Of a stretch of DNA of 11,075 nt, positions 1 to 6,482 are shown piece after piece. The stretch is from Alphaproteobacteria bacterium. GTDB taxonomy: Bacteria > Pseudomonadota > Alphaproteobacteria > DAOWDM01. The notes under the pieces were generated by a model. It worked only from the letters and a program-made list of their open reading frames with translations. It was not told the origin of the DNA and searched no databases. Numbering within the stretch: the stretch's first letter is position 1; every line of letters begins with the position of its first letter. A program made the translations under genes and the position numbers. Location of the stretch: positions 1 to 11,075 of the forward strand of contig DAOWDM010000207.1 in NCBI GenBank assembly GCA_030639035.1, read 5' to 3'.

Positions 1-684
1 AATTTGCAAAATGATTGCTGCTTCGTTTACATTTCCTTTAGTTAGGATTTCATGAAAAGTATTTATTTTTTCATTACGTGTTTCTGCATCTATCATCACA
101 GTTTGCATTTTTTCCTGTAAACTTTTTTCGTTTTCTGTTCCATCAAGACATATTTTTTCAAATTGTTTTATTAGAACCTTTGATGCGTTAATTTCTGTGC
201 ATGCGGTATCAGCTTCTTGTTTTAGTTTATTTGCTTCATTAACAGAATTGTTTGCTGTTACCGTTATTTTTTTAATATGTTGTTCGATAGTATCGGTATA
301 TTTTTTAAACGCTTTTCCAGCGGCAATAGCTGCTCCTTTTCCTGTTATTTCTGTTACAGAACGAATATATGAAAGAAGAGTATCAAGGTTTGCGTTTGCA
401 TTTTGCAAATGACCAATATTTTTGTTTTGCTCAAAAGCTTTTAATTGCGACAAACAGTTAGAAGAGGGAGTTGTGAAATTACCCCAGTTATTAATATACA
501 TCAATTCTGGATCACATGTTATAAGCAACTCATCAATAAATTTGATGATTTTTTTTAATCGTGCTAATTCCTCTACATCACTTATATTGCTTTCGTTTAC
601 AGTTAATTTATCCGAAAATTCTAGAATCTCTTCCCATTGGTTTTGAAATGGTTGTGTTTTAAATTGTTCTGTCCATCTACTCAT
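1..684 (-). CDS. Uncharacterised coiled-coil-rich protein, partial (3' end beyond window)
   Basis: The frame is open from the ATG at 684 down to base 1, giving the first 228 residues with no stop; the C-terminus lies outside the window. The start is set by AAGGAG at 695-700, ten bases upstream. A nearer ATG at 691 is in another frame and ends after four codons. The protein begins MSRWTEQF and has no signal peptide. Residues 37-56 look like a helix (VEELARLKKIIKFIDELL), and 115-127 are Gly/Ala rich. Residues of roughly 128-212 are polar and heptad-like, rich in Lys, Glu and Asn, so a coiled coil is likely. From memory, proteins starting MSRWxxQF occur as unnamed hypotheticals in accessory regions of gammaproteobacteria; this is unverified. 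No function can be assigned. The gene looks more AT-rich than its neighbours and sits beside a long intergenic stretch, which may indicate acquisition. Confidence 0.8.
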   Translation of the reverse strand, partial: MSRWTEQFKTQPFQNQWEEILEFSDKLTVNESNISDVEELARLKKIIKFIDELLITCDPELMYINNWGNFTTPSSNCLSQLKAFEQNKNIGHLQNANANLDTLLSYIRSVTEITGKGAAIAAGKAFKKYTDTIEQHIKKITVTANNSVNEANKLKQEADTACTEINASKVLIKQFEKICLDGTENEKSLQEKMQTVMIDAETRNEKINTFHEILTKGNVNEAAIILQI

Positions 685-741
685 TTTTCATATTCTCCTT
701 TTCATCACAGCATTACTCTTGTTGAAAATTATTGTTTTTAA

Positions 742-756
742 ATAAAACTGTTTTAT
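742..756. repeat. Short perfect AT-rich palindrome upstream of the left-edge gene
   Basis: ATAAAAC (742-748) and GTTTTAT (750-756) are perfect inverted arms around one central T. The site lies about 58 bases upstream of the ATG at 684, where an operator or promoter element of that minus-strand gene could lie. In DNA this AT-rich, a 7-base palindrome can arise by chance, so an operator role is only a guess. Confidence 0.25.
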
Positions 757-846
757 CTTATTCTACGATTTTTTTAAATTCATGGGTAATATTGTTCAAA
801 CCTAATTCTGTAATTCTTGGGAACAGCTTTTCTTTTCTAAAAAACA

Positions 847-876
847 GTAGATCCTGAACTAAATTCAGGATGACAG
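847..876. repeat. Dispersed-type palindromic repeat (ATCCTGAA / TTCAGGAT)
   Basis: ATCCTGAA (851-858) and TTCAGGAT (864-871) form a perfect 8-base inverted repeat with a 5-base loop (CTAAA), followed by GACA. Intergenic elements of the form TGTCATCCTGAA-loop-TTCAGGATC are, from memory, common in many alphaproteobacterial genomes, where they occur in many copies. Only one copy is seen here. Read on the minus strand, the hairpin lies about 55 bases past the LABN stop and is followed, after six bases, by a run of six T (839-844). It could therefore act as a weak terminator for that operon. The rest of 685-927 holds no gene I can support. Confidence 0.6.
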
Positions 877-927
877 TGTGGGGGTAGCGGATAGTTGATA
901 GCGTAATCCAACAACAAAACAGTCTTT

Positions 928-1263
928 TTACGCTCCGCCCTCTGCTACAGAAAGTTCTTTGCTTGCTTCCTTTTTTTTACGTTCTGCATAAACAAAGTAT
1001 AAATTCCGCATGTAGACGAACAAGCCCATTCCTTGACCGAAGATGAAGACGGGGTCTTGTTTGTGGAGGGCATAGGCGAATAGGGTTGCTCCGCCGAATA
1101 GGCTGAAGTACCAGAAAGCTATTGGCATGACGCTTTTTTTTACTTTTTCAGATGCAATCCATTGAATAATGAATCTCATTGAGAAAAAGGATTGTCCTAA
1201 AAAACCGACAGCAACCCATGCTGTTAGGGTAAAAGCGAAAATTCCAAAAAAATTAATTTCCAT
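928..1263 (-). CDS. Lipid A biosynthesis N-terminal (LABN) domain membrane protein
   Basis: This 111-residue, mostly hydrophobic protein has the features of the LABN family: GQSFFSMRFIIQWIASE near residues 23-39, then S..P..FWYFSLFGG, DPVFIFGQGMG and YMRNLYF. Three to four membrane helices are likely, ending in a polar Lys/Glu-rich tail. The family was named for its occurrence at the N-terminus of some lipid A enzymes. Stand-alone copies commonly sit next to a polyprenyl-phosphate glycosyltransferase, as here. Its ATG overlaps the stop of the upstream glycosyltransferase by one base (TAATG), so the two are probably translationally coupled. I infer an inner-membrane partner that helps make or flip a lipid-linked sugar used to decorate lipid A or LPS. 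The biochemical role is not shown by the sequence. The size is normal for a single-domain member. Confidence 0.85.
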   Translation of the reverse strand: MEINFFGIFAFTLTAWVAVGFLGQSFFSMRFIIQWIASEKVKKSVMPIAFWYFSLFGGATLFAYALHKQDPVFIFGQGMGLFVYMRNLYFVYAERKKKEASKELSVAEGGA

Positions 1264-2000
1264 TATTTTTCCTCATTATCAAACTCAGGAATACTTGACC
1301 TTCTGATAAGCCACATCACGCCAACTAAATCAAAAATTCCAACTAAAAGCCTGTCCCAAAAACCGTATTTAGAAGTACCTCTTTCACGCATTCTATGGTC
1401 TACATGAACAGAAATTACTTTACCGCCTGCACGTATCATCAAAGCTGGAAAATATCTGTGCATATGGTCAAATCTTGGGAAATCAAGAAATGCTTCACGA
1501 GGAAACAACTTAATTCCACACCCTGTATCAGGAGTATTATCCTTTAAAAGTCTTTGTCTGATACCATTTGCAAGTTTTGAGCTTATACGTTTTAGCCATG
1601 TGTCTTTCCGCTTGTGGCGGTGTCCAGCAATCATGACTTTTTCTTTATCAACTTGTTTTTCAAGCATTTCTAATAGTTTTGGAATATCGGCTGGGACATT
1701 TTGCCCATCACCATCAAGCGTTGCAATCAGCGGAGCAGAAGCTTTTTTCACTCCAGTTGCAATGGCTTGGCTTTGACCACAGCTTTTTTTGTGCCTGAAA
1801 ACGCGTAGATTCGGATACTTCTCACAGGCCTCTTTAAGCTTTTGCGGTGTCGAATCACTTGAGCCATCATCTACGTAAATAACCTCAAAGTCAAGCACTC
1901 CTTCAAGAGCTGTATGTATTTCTTCAATAAGAGGAAGTGCGTTGTCTTCTTCATTCATGACAGGGACAACAACGGATAAAGCAAATTTTTCTGTTTTCAT
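1263..2000 (-). CDS. Family 2 glycosyltransferase, polyprenyl-phosphate sugar synthase type
   Basis: This 245-residue GT-A fold enzyme resembles dolichol-phosphate mannosyltransferase and ArnC-like proteins. The nucleotide-binding strand SVVVPVMNEE is at 9-18, followed by YVDDGSSD (42-49), GQSQAIATG (75-83), the metal-site segment DGDGQN (96-101), DTGCGIKLFPREAF and HRMRERGTSKYG. It probably transfers a sugar from a nucleotide sugar to a polyprenyl phosphate on the cytoplasmic face of the inner membrane. It lacks the two C-terminal membrane helices of ArnC; only one hydrophobic stretch (LLVGIFDLVGVMWLI) lies near the end. The downstream LABN protein overlaps it and may supply the membrane part. 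Pairs of this type serve lipid A or LPS modification (compare ArnC in enterics and RgtE in rhizobia). The final ArnT-like transferase is not in the window and the sugar is unknown. No strong ribosome binding site precedes the ATG. Confidence 0.9.
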   Translation of the reverse strand: MKTEKFALSVVVPVMNEEDNALPLIEEIHTALEGVLDFEVIYVDDGSSDSTPQKLKEACEKYPNLRVFRHKKSCGQSQAIATGVKKASAPLIATLDGDGQNVPADIPKLLEMLEKQVDKEKVMIAGHRHKRKDTWLKRISSKLANGIRQRLLKDNTPDTGCGIKLFPREAFLDFPRFDHMHRYFPALMIRAGGKVISVHVDHRMRERGTSKYGFWDRLLVGIFDLVGVMWLIRRSSIPEFDNEEK

Positions 2001-2093
2001 AATAAAAAACCATCAATAAAATTGAAATGTATGCTTTTATGTACAACGAGAATGAAACTATCTCAATCTGTTTTGTCTGTTTTGGAGTTTTTT

Positions 2094-3512
2094 ATGACTA
2101 ATATTGATAATATGTTTTTTGGAAATGAATTTGATAAAGACAAAGTTTCAGTAATAACAAAGAAAGCTTTGAAAAATTGCACAGATGGAGAACTTTTTTT
2201 AGAATACAGGCAAACCGAGGGTTTTACTCTTGATGACAGCCACATAAGACATGCCAGTTTTGACACTACAAAAGGTTTTGGCTTGCGTGCAGTAGTCGGG
2301 GAAACAACTGGTTATGCTCATTCCAATGAAATAACTGAAGAATCTTTAAAGCGTGCAGCAAGAACTGTACAAGCTGTTCACTCTGGAAATTCTGGAGCAG
2401 TTTCCCTTCCAATACAATCTGCACCTAAAAAACTTTACACAGACTCGAATCCTCTTGAATTGATTGAGTTTGAAAAGAAAATTGAGCTTTTAAGCAAAAT
2501 AGATGTTTATGCTCGCAGTAAAGACCCCAAGATTAAACAAGTAACTGTTTCTCTTGTCGGTTCGTGGCAGGCTGTAAATATAATACGTCCTGAAATTTCG
2601 TTAAGCGATATCCGTCCGCTTGTACGCATGAATGTTCAGATAATGGCTGCAAGTAAAAATCGCATGGAAACAGGGAGTTATGGCTTTGGAGGGCGGACAA
2701 CTTATGACCGATTCTTCAAGGAAGAAAACTGGAAATATGCAGTTGATGAGGCTTTAAGGCAGGCTTTGGTAAATCTGGAATCCGTTGATGCTCCTGCTGG
2801 TGAAATGCCTGTAATTCTTGGAAATGGCTGGAATGGAATTTTATTGCATGAAGCTATAGGGCATGGGCTTGAAGGAGATTTTAACCGAAAGAAAACCTCT
2901 GCATTTGCTGATAAAATAGGACAGCAGATTGCTTCCAAAGGCGTTACTGTTGTTGATGACGGCACAATTCCAGACCGCCGAGGCTCACTCACAATTGATG
3001 ATGAGGGGACTCCTACACAAAAAACAACACTTATAGAAGACGGGATTCTAACTGGTTATATGTATGATAGAATCAATGCTCAAATTATGGGAACAAAGTC
3101 TACTGGCAACGGCAGACGGGAATCTTATGCTTGCTCCCCATTTCCACGAATGACAAATACTTTTATGCTTGGAGGAGATAAAGAGCCTGAAGAGCTTATA
3201 AAGTCCGTTAAAAAAGGAGTGTATGCAGTACATTTCGGAGGAGGTCAGGTTGATATTACCTCAGGTAAATTCGTTTTTTCAGCTTCAGAAGCATACATGA
3301 TTGAAAACGGCAAAATCGGAGCACCGCTAAAAGGAGCTACTCTAATAGGAAGCGGTTCTGATGTGCTTACAAAAATAAGCATGATAGGAAACGATATGAA
3401 ACTAGATGATGGAATAGGAACTTGCGGAAAAGAGGGGCAAGGTGTCCCAGTCGGAGTAGGACAGCCCTCCTTGAAAATCGACAGCATAACCATTGGTGGC
3501 ACAAATGTTTAG
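2094..3512 (+). CDS. tldD: Metalloprotease TldD
   Basis: This 472-residue protein spans the length expected of TldD, the zinc-binding subunit of the TldD/TldE (PmbA) protease known from microcin B17 maturation and CcdA turnover. The N-terminal region carries GELFLEYRQTEGFTLDDSHIRHASFD and GFGLRAVVGETTGYAHSNEI, typical of the family. The C-terminal part has the zinc motif HEAIGH (252-257) in GWNGILLHEAIGHGLEGDF. Cys444 in GTCGKEGQGVPVGVGQPSL is a likely third ligand by analogy with E. coli TldD. The frame is open back to 2022, but I place the start at the ATG at 2094, because GGAG lies at 2084-2087 with a six-base spacing and alphaproteobacterial TldD proteins begin close to this point. No tldE/pmbA or modified-peptide cluster is nearby, so a housekeeping role is likely. 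The gene is divergent from the glycosyltransferase, with 93 bases between them. Confidence 0.96.
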   Translation: MTNIDNMFFGNEFDKDKVSVITKKALKNCTDGELFLEYRQTEGFTLDDSHIRHASFDTTKGFGLRAVVGETTGYAHSNEITEESLKRAARTVQAVHSGNSGAVSLPIQSAPKKLYTDSNPLELIEFEKKIELLSKIDVYARSKDPKIKQVTVSLVGSWQAVNIIRPEISLSDIRPLVRMNVQIMAASKNRMETGSYGFGGRTTYDRFFKEENWKYAVDEALRQALVNLESVDAPAGEMPVILGNGWNGILLHEAIGHGLEGDFNRKKTSAFADKIGQQIASKGVTVVDDGTIPDRRGSLTIDDEGTPTQKTTLIEDGILTGYMYDRINAQIMGTKSTGNGRRESYACSPFPRMTNTFMLGGDKEPEELIKSVKKGVYAVHFGGGQVDITSGKFVFSASEAYMIENGKIGAPLKGATLIGSGSDVLTKISMIGNDMKLDDGIGTCGKEGQGVPVGVGQPSLKIDSITIGGTNV

Positions 3513-3527
3513 TTTGGAGTGAATGTT

Positions 3528-3860
3528 TTGTTTTTAAAGTATTGGCTGATTTTTCTTGCAGGAGGGAGTGTTGTAACTGCTATTTCTGTTTTTGCAGAAC
3601 GTGGGTATTCTCGAATTGCTGGAATACTTGTTCTTGTTCCTGCGATTTCAATAATCAGTTACATTTTTGTAGGGAAAACAATTGGTGAGACAGCTTTGCG
3701 TGAGGTTGTCCTTAAAAGCTTTTTAAGCATACCGCCTCTTTTGGCTTTTTTACTGTCTTTGGCTTGTATGCTCCAATCATATGGGTATGGTAAAAGCATT
3801 TTTTTAAGCCTTATTGTATGGCTGATAACAGCAATAGCTATTTTTTACTGGGACATTTAG
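3528..3860 (+). CDS. Small integral membrane protein, GlpM/DUF3147-like
   Basis: A 110-residue protein with about four membrane helices. It begins (M)FLKYWLIFLAGG and continues RIAGILVLVPAISIISYIFVG, then TALREVVLKSFLSIPPLLAFLLSLACMLQ and a final helix LSLIVWLITAIAIFYW. The early phenylalanine-lysine start, the LVP segment and the helix pattern resemble GlpM-type (DUF3147) inner-membrane proteins, a poorly characterised family named from Pseudomonas; this assignment is tentative. The start is uncertain. The TTG at 3528 has GGAG (3516-3519) eight bases upstream, whereas an in-frame GTG at 3519 sits on top of that site. It follows tldD by 15 bases and is probably co-transcribed with it. Its last 23 bases overlap the end of the convergent minus-strand gene. 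Confidence 0.65.
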   Translation: MFLKYWLIFLAGGSVVTAISVFAERGYSRIAGILVLVPAISIISYIFVGKTIGETALREVVLKSFLSIPPLLAFLLSLACMLQSYGYGKSIFLSLIVWLITAIAIFYWDI

Positions 3861-4374
3861 GCATAAAAAAACCTTCGGTGTTCATTAGGCTGTCTATCTG
3901 AATTTGCTTCATTACTTCTTCTGAACCATGAATTACAGCAGATAATACATTTATTTGCTGCTGCAATTTAGTAGAAACATCAGAAACAACACTTGTAAGT
4001 ATTTCTTTGTTTTCTTTTGAGAGTGTTTTTTCTATTTCTACAATAGAACCTGCTATCAGAATGTTCATTTTAACAACGGCATTTTCAAAAGATTCTCTAT
4101 ATTCTGTTTGCACGAGGTCATAGGCTTCTATTGCAAGAAGGCTGTCTGGAAAATTGCTTTGTTTGAAGTGCTCTTTATAGCAAATAGGCTTCCATTCTTT
4201 GCAGTCTTCTATGATTTCAGGCATATCAGGAATCATATCAAACAGCATTATAATCTCGTTGAAATGATTTAGGTAGTCAGTTGCAAGTAATGTTTTGTGG
4301 TTTATATTCGTGCCTTCTATTCTTTTCCGAAAAGCAATAGTTTCTTTTGATTCTTTTTCTGAAAAGTTATTCAT
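3838..4374 (-). CDS. Uncharacterised protein, second gene of the OmpA-like unit
   Basis: The 178-residue protein has no signal peptide or membrane segment. It is acidic and probably helical. Notable parts are LLATDYLNHFNEIIMLFDMIPDMPEIIEDCKEWKPICYKEHF in the first third, SLLAIEAYDLVQTEYRESFENAVVKMN in the middle, and a helical stretch VVSDVSTKLQQQINVLSAVIHG near the end. I recall similar uncharacterised proteins in other alphaproteobacteria, often beside OmpA-family genes, but cannot confirm this here. The gene starts 14 bases after the stop of the upstream OmpA-like gene and is probably co-transcribed. A weak ribosome binding site (GGTGAT) lies about 12 bases before the ATG, so it may be poorly or coupled-translated. 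Its 3' end overlaps the convergent GlpM-like gene by 23 bases. Function unknown. Confidence 0.8.
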   Translation of the reverse strand: MNNFSEKESKETIAFRKRIEGTNINHKTLLATDYLNHFNEIIMLFDMIPDMPEIIEDCKEWKPICYKEHFKQSNFPDSLLAIEAYDLVQTEYRESFENAVVKMNILIAGSIVEIEKTLSKENKEILTSVVSDVSTKLQQQINVLSAVIHGSEEVMKQIQIDSLMNTEGFFMPKCPSKK

Positions 4375-4388
4375 AGCTATAAATTATA

Positions 4389-6272
4389 TCACCAGTTAAA
4401 AGCTCGTCTATTTACAACTGTGCCAGATTGTCTCTCAAAAAATTGAGATGATTCAACGATTCGTAAAGAACGTAAAACAACAGAATCTGGTGCACGATTT
4501 GTTAAAACAACTCTTATACGAGATGAATGAATTCCTTGAGAAGATAGAGCTCCTTGTATTAAAGAATACCTGCGAGCCTGCAATGTGCTAGATACATTTA
4601 TAGAACCACTCATTCGAACTTCTATCATAATCTGAGTATCTTTCTTTGCAATTTCAGAAATAGTACGAAGCCATTTTAGAGTTTGACCAGACATTGCAGC
4701 AGAATACGGCTCGAACTGAATTTTTAATTCTGTCGGTTGTATTTTTGTTTTCTGTATTAGCTTTTCAGTATCAGAAATTGATAAATTCGCAACTAAACTG
4801 TTAAACAGTGATTTTACATTTTGATTGCTTTTTGTTGTTTCGTTGAATTCAATTTCACTACTAAAGAAATTTTTAATTTTGTCTGTAAAAGGTACTGTAT
4901 GTTTTTCTAGCTGATGAACAACATCGACAGTTTTTTCTTTTTTCACAGGTTCTATTTTAGGTTCAAGAAGTCTAAGTAAAGGTTTTCTTTTCTTTTTTTT
5001 CCTCTTTTTAATGTGAGTTTTCTTTTTTGTTTTGTCATCTTTTTTATTGGAAGCTGGTGACCATTCAATCTTTTTAACTATGTTTTTCTTTGCACCATAG
5101 AGTTTTCGGACTTTGAAAGTTTTTTCTTTGCTTTCATTTTTAACAGGCTGTGTTGCGAGCTGAATATTATCAAGGTTTTGTGCCTTATATACTGGTTTTT
5201 TTTCTACAACGGTTTTAATTGGTTCATTTGTTTCTGATGTAGAAACAGGTTTTTCTTCCATAGCGGGCGTAGACCATTCAGTATCTTTAATGATATTTTT
5301 CTTTTTGCTGTAGAGTTTACGGACTTTGAAGGTTTTTTCTTTTATAGAAGATTCCAATCGGATTGTTTCGAGAGCGTTCTTTTTTGAATTTTTTTTCTTA
5401 GTAGAAGTTGTTTCATTAGTTTTGTTTACAACGGATTTGTTTTCTTTTTCTTGATGCTTTTGTTTAGGGAAAACAAGATTCTTGATAGCTGATTTTGCTA
5501 CAAGCCAAGGGCTTCCTGTAAATCCTTCTTGTTCGCGGCTCTTTATTTTATCCAATATTTTTGTTTTTGTTTTTGTGTACACTTTTTTAGCGTTATCTAC
5601 TGCGTTTAGTAAAGGCTGTGTTTTTTCATCTGATGGATTGTTAGGCGATAGAAAACTCCCTTCTACAGTTGTTACTACAGAAGTTGTTTCAGGTGTTTTT
5701 TGTTCTTGCGGAAGTTTTTGCAGAGGCTCTTTTTCTTCAACAGAAACAGTTGGTGCTTTTTGTGGTTTTGTAAAATTTTTATTACCAAGAATTCCACCCA
5801 TTTTAATAAAAGGAGTTCCGTCTAAATGTTGACCAAACGAAGCCATGCCAGTTGGAGGATTCCCTAGTTTAGGATTTATAATTGTAATGTTTTTTGTTTT
5901 TATTGAAACGGCAGGTTTTCTAATAGAAGCTGCAGCTGATGAGGCTGCTATAAATTCTAATTCTCTTTTCTTTGGAAGTTTTTCTGGTACAGGAGCGTTG
6001 ATAATATTATTTAGCTTTGCAGTCTTATCTTCTTTAAGTGAATCAAGATTATAAGCTTTTTTATTTGCTGAATTAGATTCGGTTTCGCTTTTTGTTTTTT
6101 TGCTAACTTTTTGTTCATCTCTTTCATGATACGAAACAGGTATTATAGGAGAAGGAGCTTGCGAAGATTCTTTTTTGACGCTCGATTCGGCCATAGCAAG
6201 CTGTCTGCCTCCAAAAGATGAGACAGCCAAAGCAATAAAAACAGCAACAAAAAGCAACGTTCGCGTACTCAT
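4389..6272 (-). CDS. Exported Lys-rich protein with degenerate OmpA-like C-terminal domain
   Basis: This 627-residue protein has a clear signal peptide (hydrophobic residues 6-20, likely cleavage after AMA at 26-28), then about 480 residues of low-complexity, Lys/Ser/Thr/Glu/Pro-rich sequence. Within it, KEKTFKVRKLY begins two imperfect repeats of about 27 residues, near 311-337 and 382-408. A very basic cluster (KKRKKKKRKP) lies around 418-428. Residues of roughly 510-610 resemble an OmpA-type peptidoglycan-binding domain: LKIQFEPYSAAMSGQ, then ARRYSLIQGALSSQGIHSSRIRV. However, the usual TD and NRRVEI motifs are absent, so anchoring to peptidoglycan is doubtful. The start is the ATG at 6272, with GGAGG at 6285-6289 and a 12-base gap. 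It is probably periplasmic, tied to the envelope or spanning the periplasm. It is the first gene of a unit with the unknown protein downstream and is divergent from ccmH. Confidence 0.8.
   Translation of the reverse strand: MSTRTLLFVAVFIALAVSSFGGRQLAMAESSVKKESSQAPSPIIPVSYHERDEQKVSKKTKSETESNSANKKAYNLDSLKEDKTAKLNNIINAPVPEKLPKKRELEFIAASSAAASIRKPAVSIKTKNITIINPKLGNPPTGMASFGQHLDGTPFIKMGGILGNKNFTKPQKAPTVSVEEKEPLQKLPQEQKTPETTSVVTTVEGSFLSPNNPSDEKTQPLLNAVDNAKKVYTKTKTKILDKIKSREQEGFTGSPWLVAKSAIKNLVFPKQKHQEKENKSVVNKTNETTSTKKKNSKKNALETIRLESSIKEKTFKVRKLYSKKKNIIKDTEWSTPAMEEKPVSTSETNEPIKTVVEKKPVYKAQNLDNIQLATQPVKNESKEKTFKVRKLYGAKKNIVKKIEWSPASNKKDDKTKKKTHIKKRKKKKRKPLLRLLEPKIEPVKKEKTVDVVHQLEKHTVPFTDKIKNFFSSEIEFNETTKSNQNVKSLFNSLVANLSISDTEKLIQKTKIQPTELKIQFEPYSAAMSGQTLKWLRTISEIAKKDTQIMIEVRMSGSINVSSTLQARRYSLIQGALSSQGIHSSRIRVVLTNRAPDSVVLRSLRIVESSQFFERQSGTVVNRRAFNW
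5053..5131 (-). repeat. Second copy of internal KEKTFKVRKLY repeat
   Basis: This segment encodes KEKTFKVRKLYGAKKNIVKKIEWSPAS and matches the upstream-coded copy at 5265-5343 at most positions in both DNA and protein. The two copies are about 210 bases apart in the same frame, which suggests an old tandem duplication inside the gene. Confidence 0.8.
5265..5343 (-). repeat. First copy of internal KEKTFKVRKLY repeat
   Basis: This segment encodes KEKTFKVRKLYSKKKNIIKDTEWSTPA. Compared with the copy at 5053-5131, KEKTFKVRKLY is identical, and the following KKNI and EWS are kept, with substitutions between. The intervening sequence (about residues 338-381) is low complexity and not repeated. Confidence 0.8.
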
Positions 6273-6309
6273 ATGCGAACATATCCTCCATATACAAAAA
6301 ATCTTTGAT

Positions 6310-6339
6310 ATTATATGCAGTTATTTGTAAATGTGTAAG
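6310..6339 (-). promoter_or_regulatory. Candidate sigma70-type promoter of the OmpA-like gene
   Basis: On the minus strand a perfect TATAAT (6310-6315) lies 18 bases downstream of CTTACA (6334-6339), a 4/6 match to the -35 consensus. Transcription would begin near 6303, giving a leader of about 30 bases that contains the GGAGG ribosome binding site. In AT-rich DNA such matches are common, so confidence is moderate at best. Confidence 0.4.
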
Positions 6340-6482
6340 CGAATTATCTATATGTTTATCAAAGATTTTTATAAATTTTTCAAAAGATTATCGAAGCAGT
6401 GTTTGTTTAGGGCTTTTCTATGATACATTAAGCGTCATACATGCTCTAAAGTTATTGAGTTTTAAAAGGAGCTGTGCAGAAA

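Noticed and set aside
197..646. Two plus-strand open frames (197-412 and 422-646) at the left edge
   Set aside because: Both are antisense to the open minus-strand coding frame at 1-684, which has a proper start and ribosome binding site and a protein-like composition.
2022..2093. A 24-residue N-terminal extension of TldD from the in-frame ATG at 2022
   Set aside because: The ATG at 2094 has a well-placed GGAG and matches where family members begin; the extension has no family similarity and runs through the divergent promoter region.
2094..3860. A modified-peptide (microcin-like) cluster around tldD
   Set aside because: No precursor-like small ORF, cyclodehydratase or exporter is nearby. 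TldD is widespread as a housekeeping protease.
5482..5832. Plus-strand open frame of 116 codons inside the OmpA-like gene
   Set aside because: It lies wholly antisense to a low-complexity gene, has no good ribosome binding site and encodes a composition expected from reading Lys/Thr-rich codons backwards.
6273..6482. Possible small gene or RNA in the 210-base gap between the OmpA-like gene and ccmH
   Set aside because: I found only promoter-like elements; the open frame from 6305 has no ribosome binding site and overlaps the start of ccmH. No strong hairpin or riboswitch-like structure was seen.
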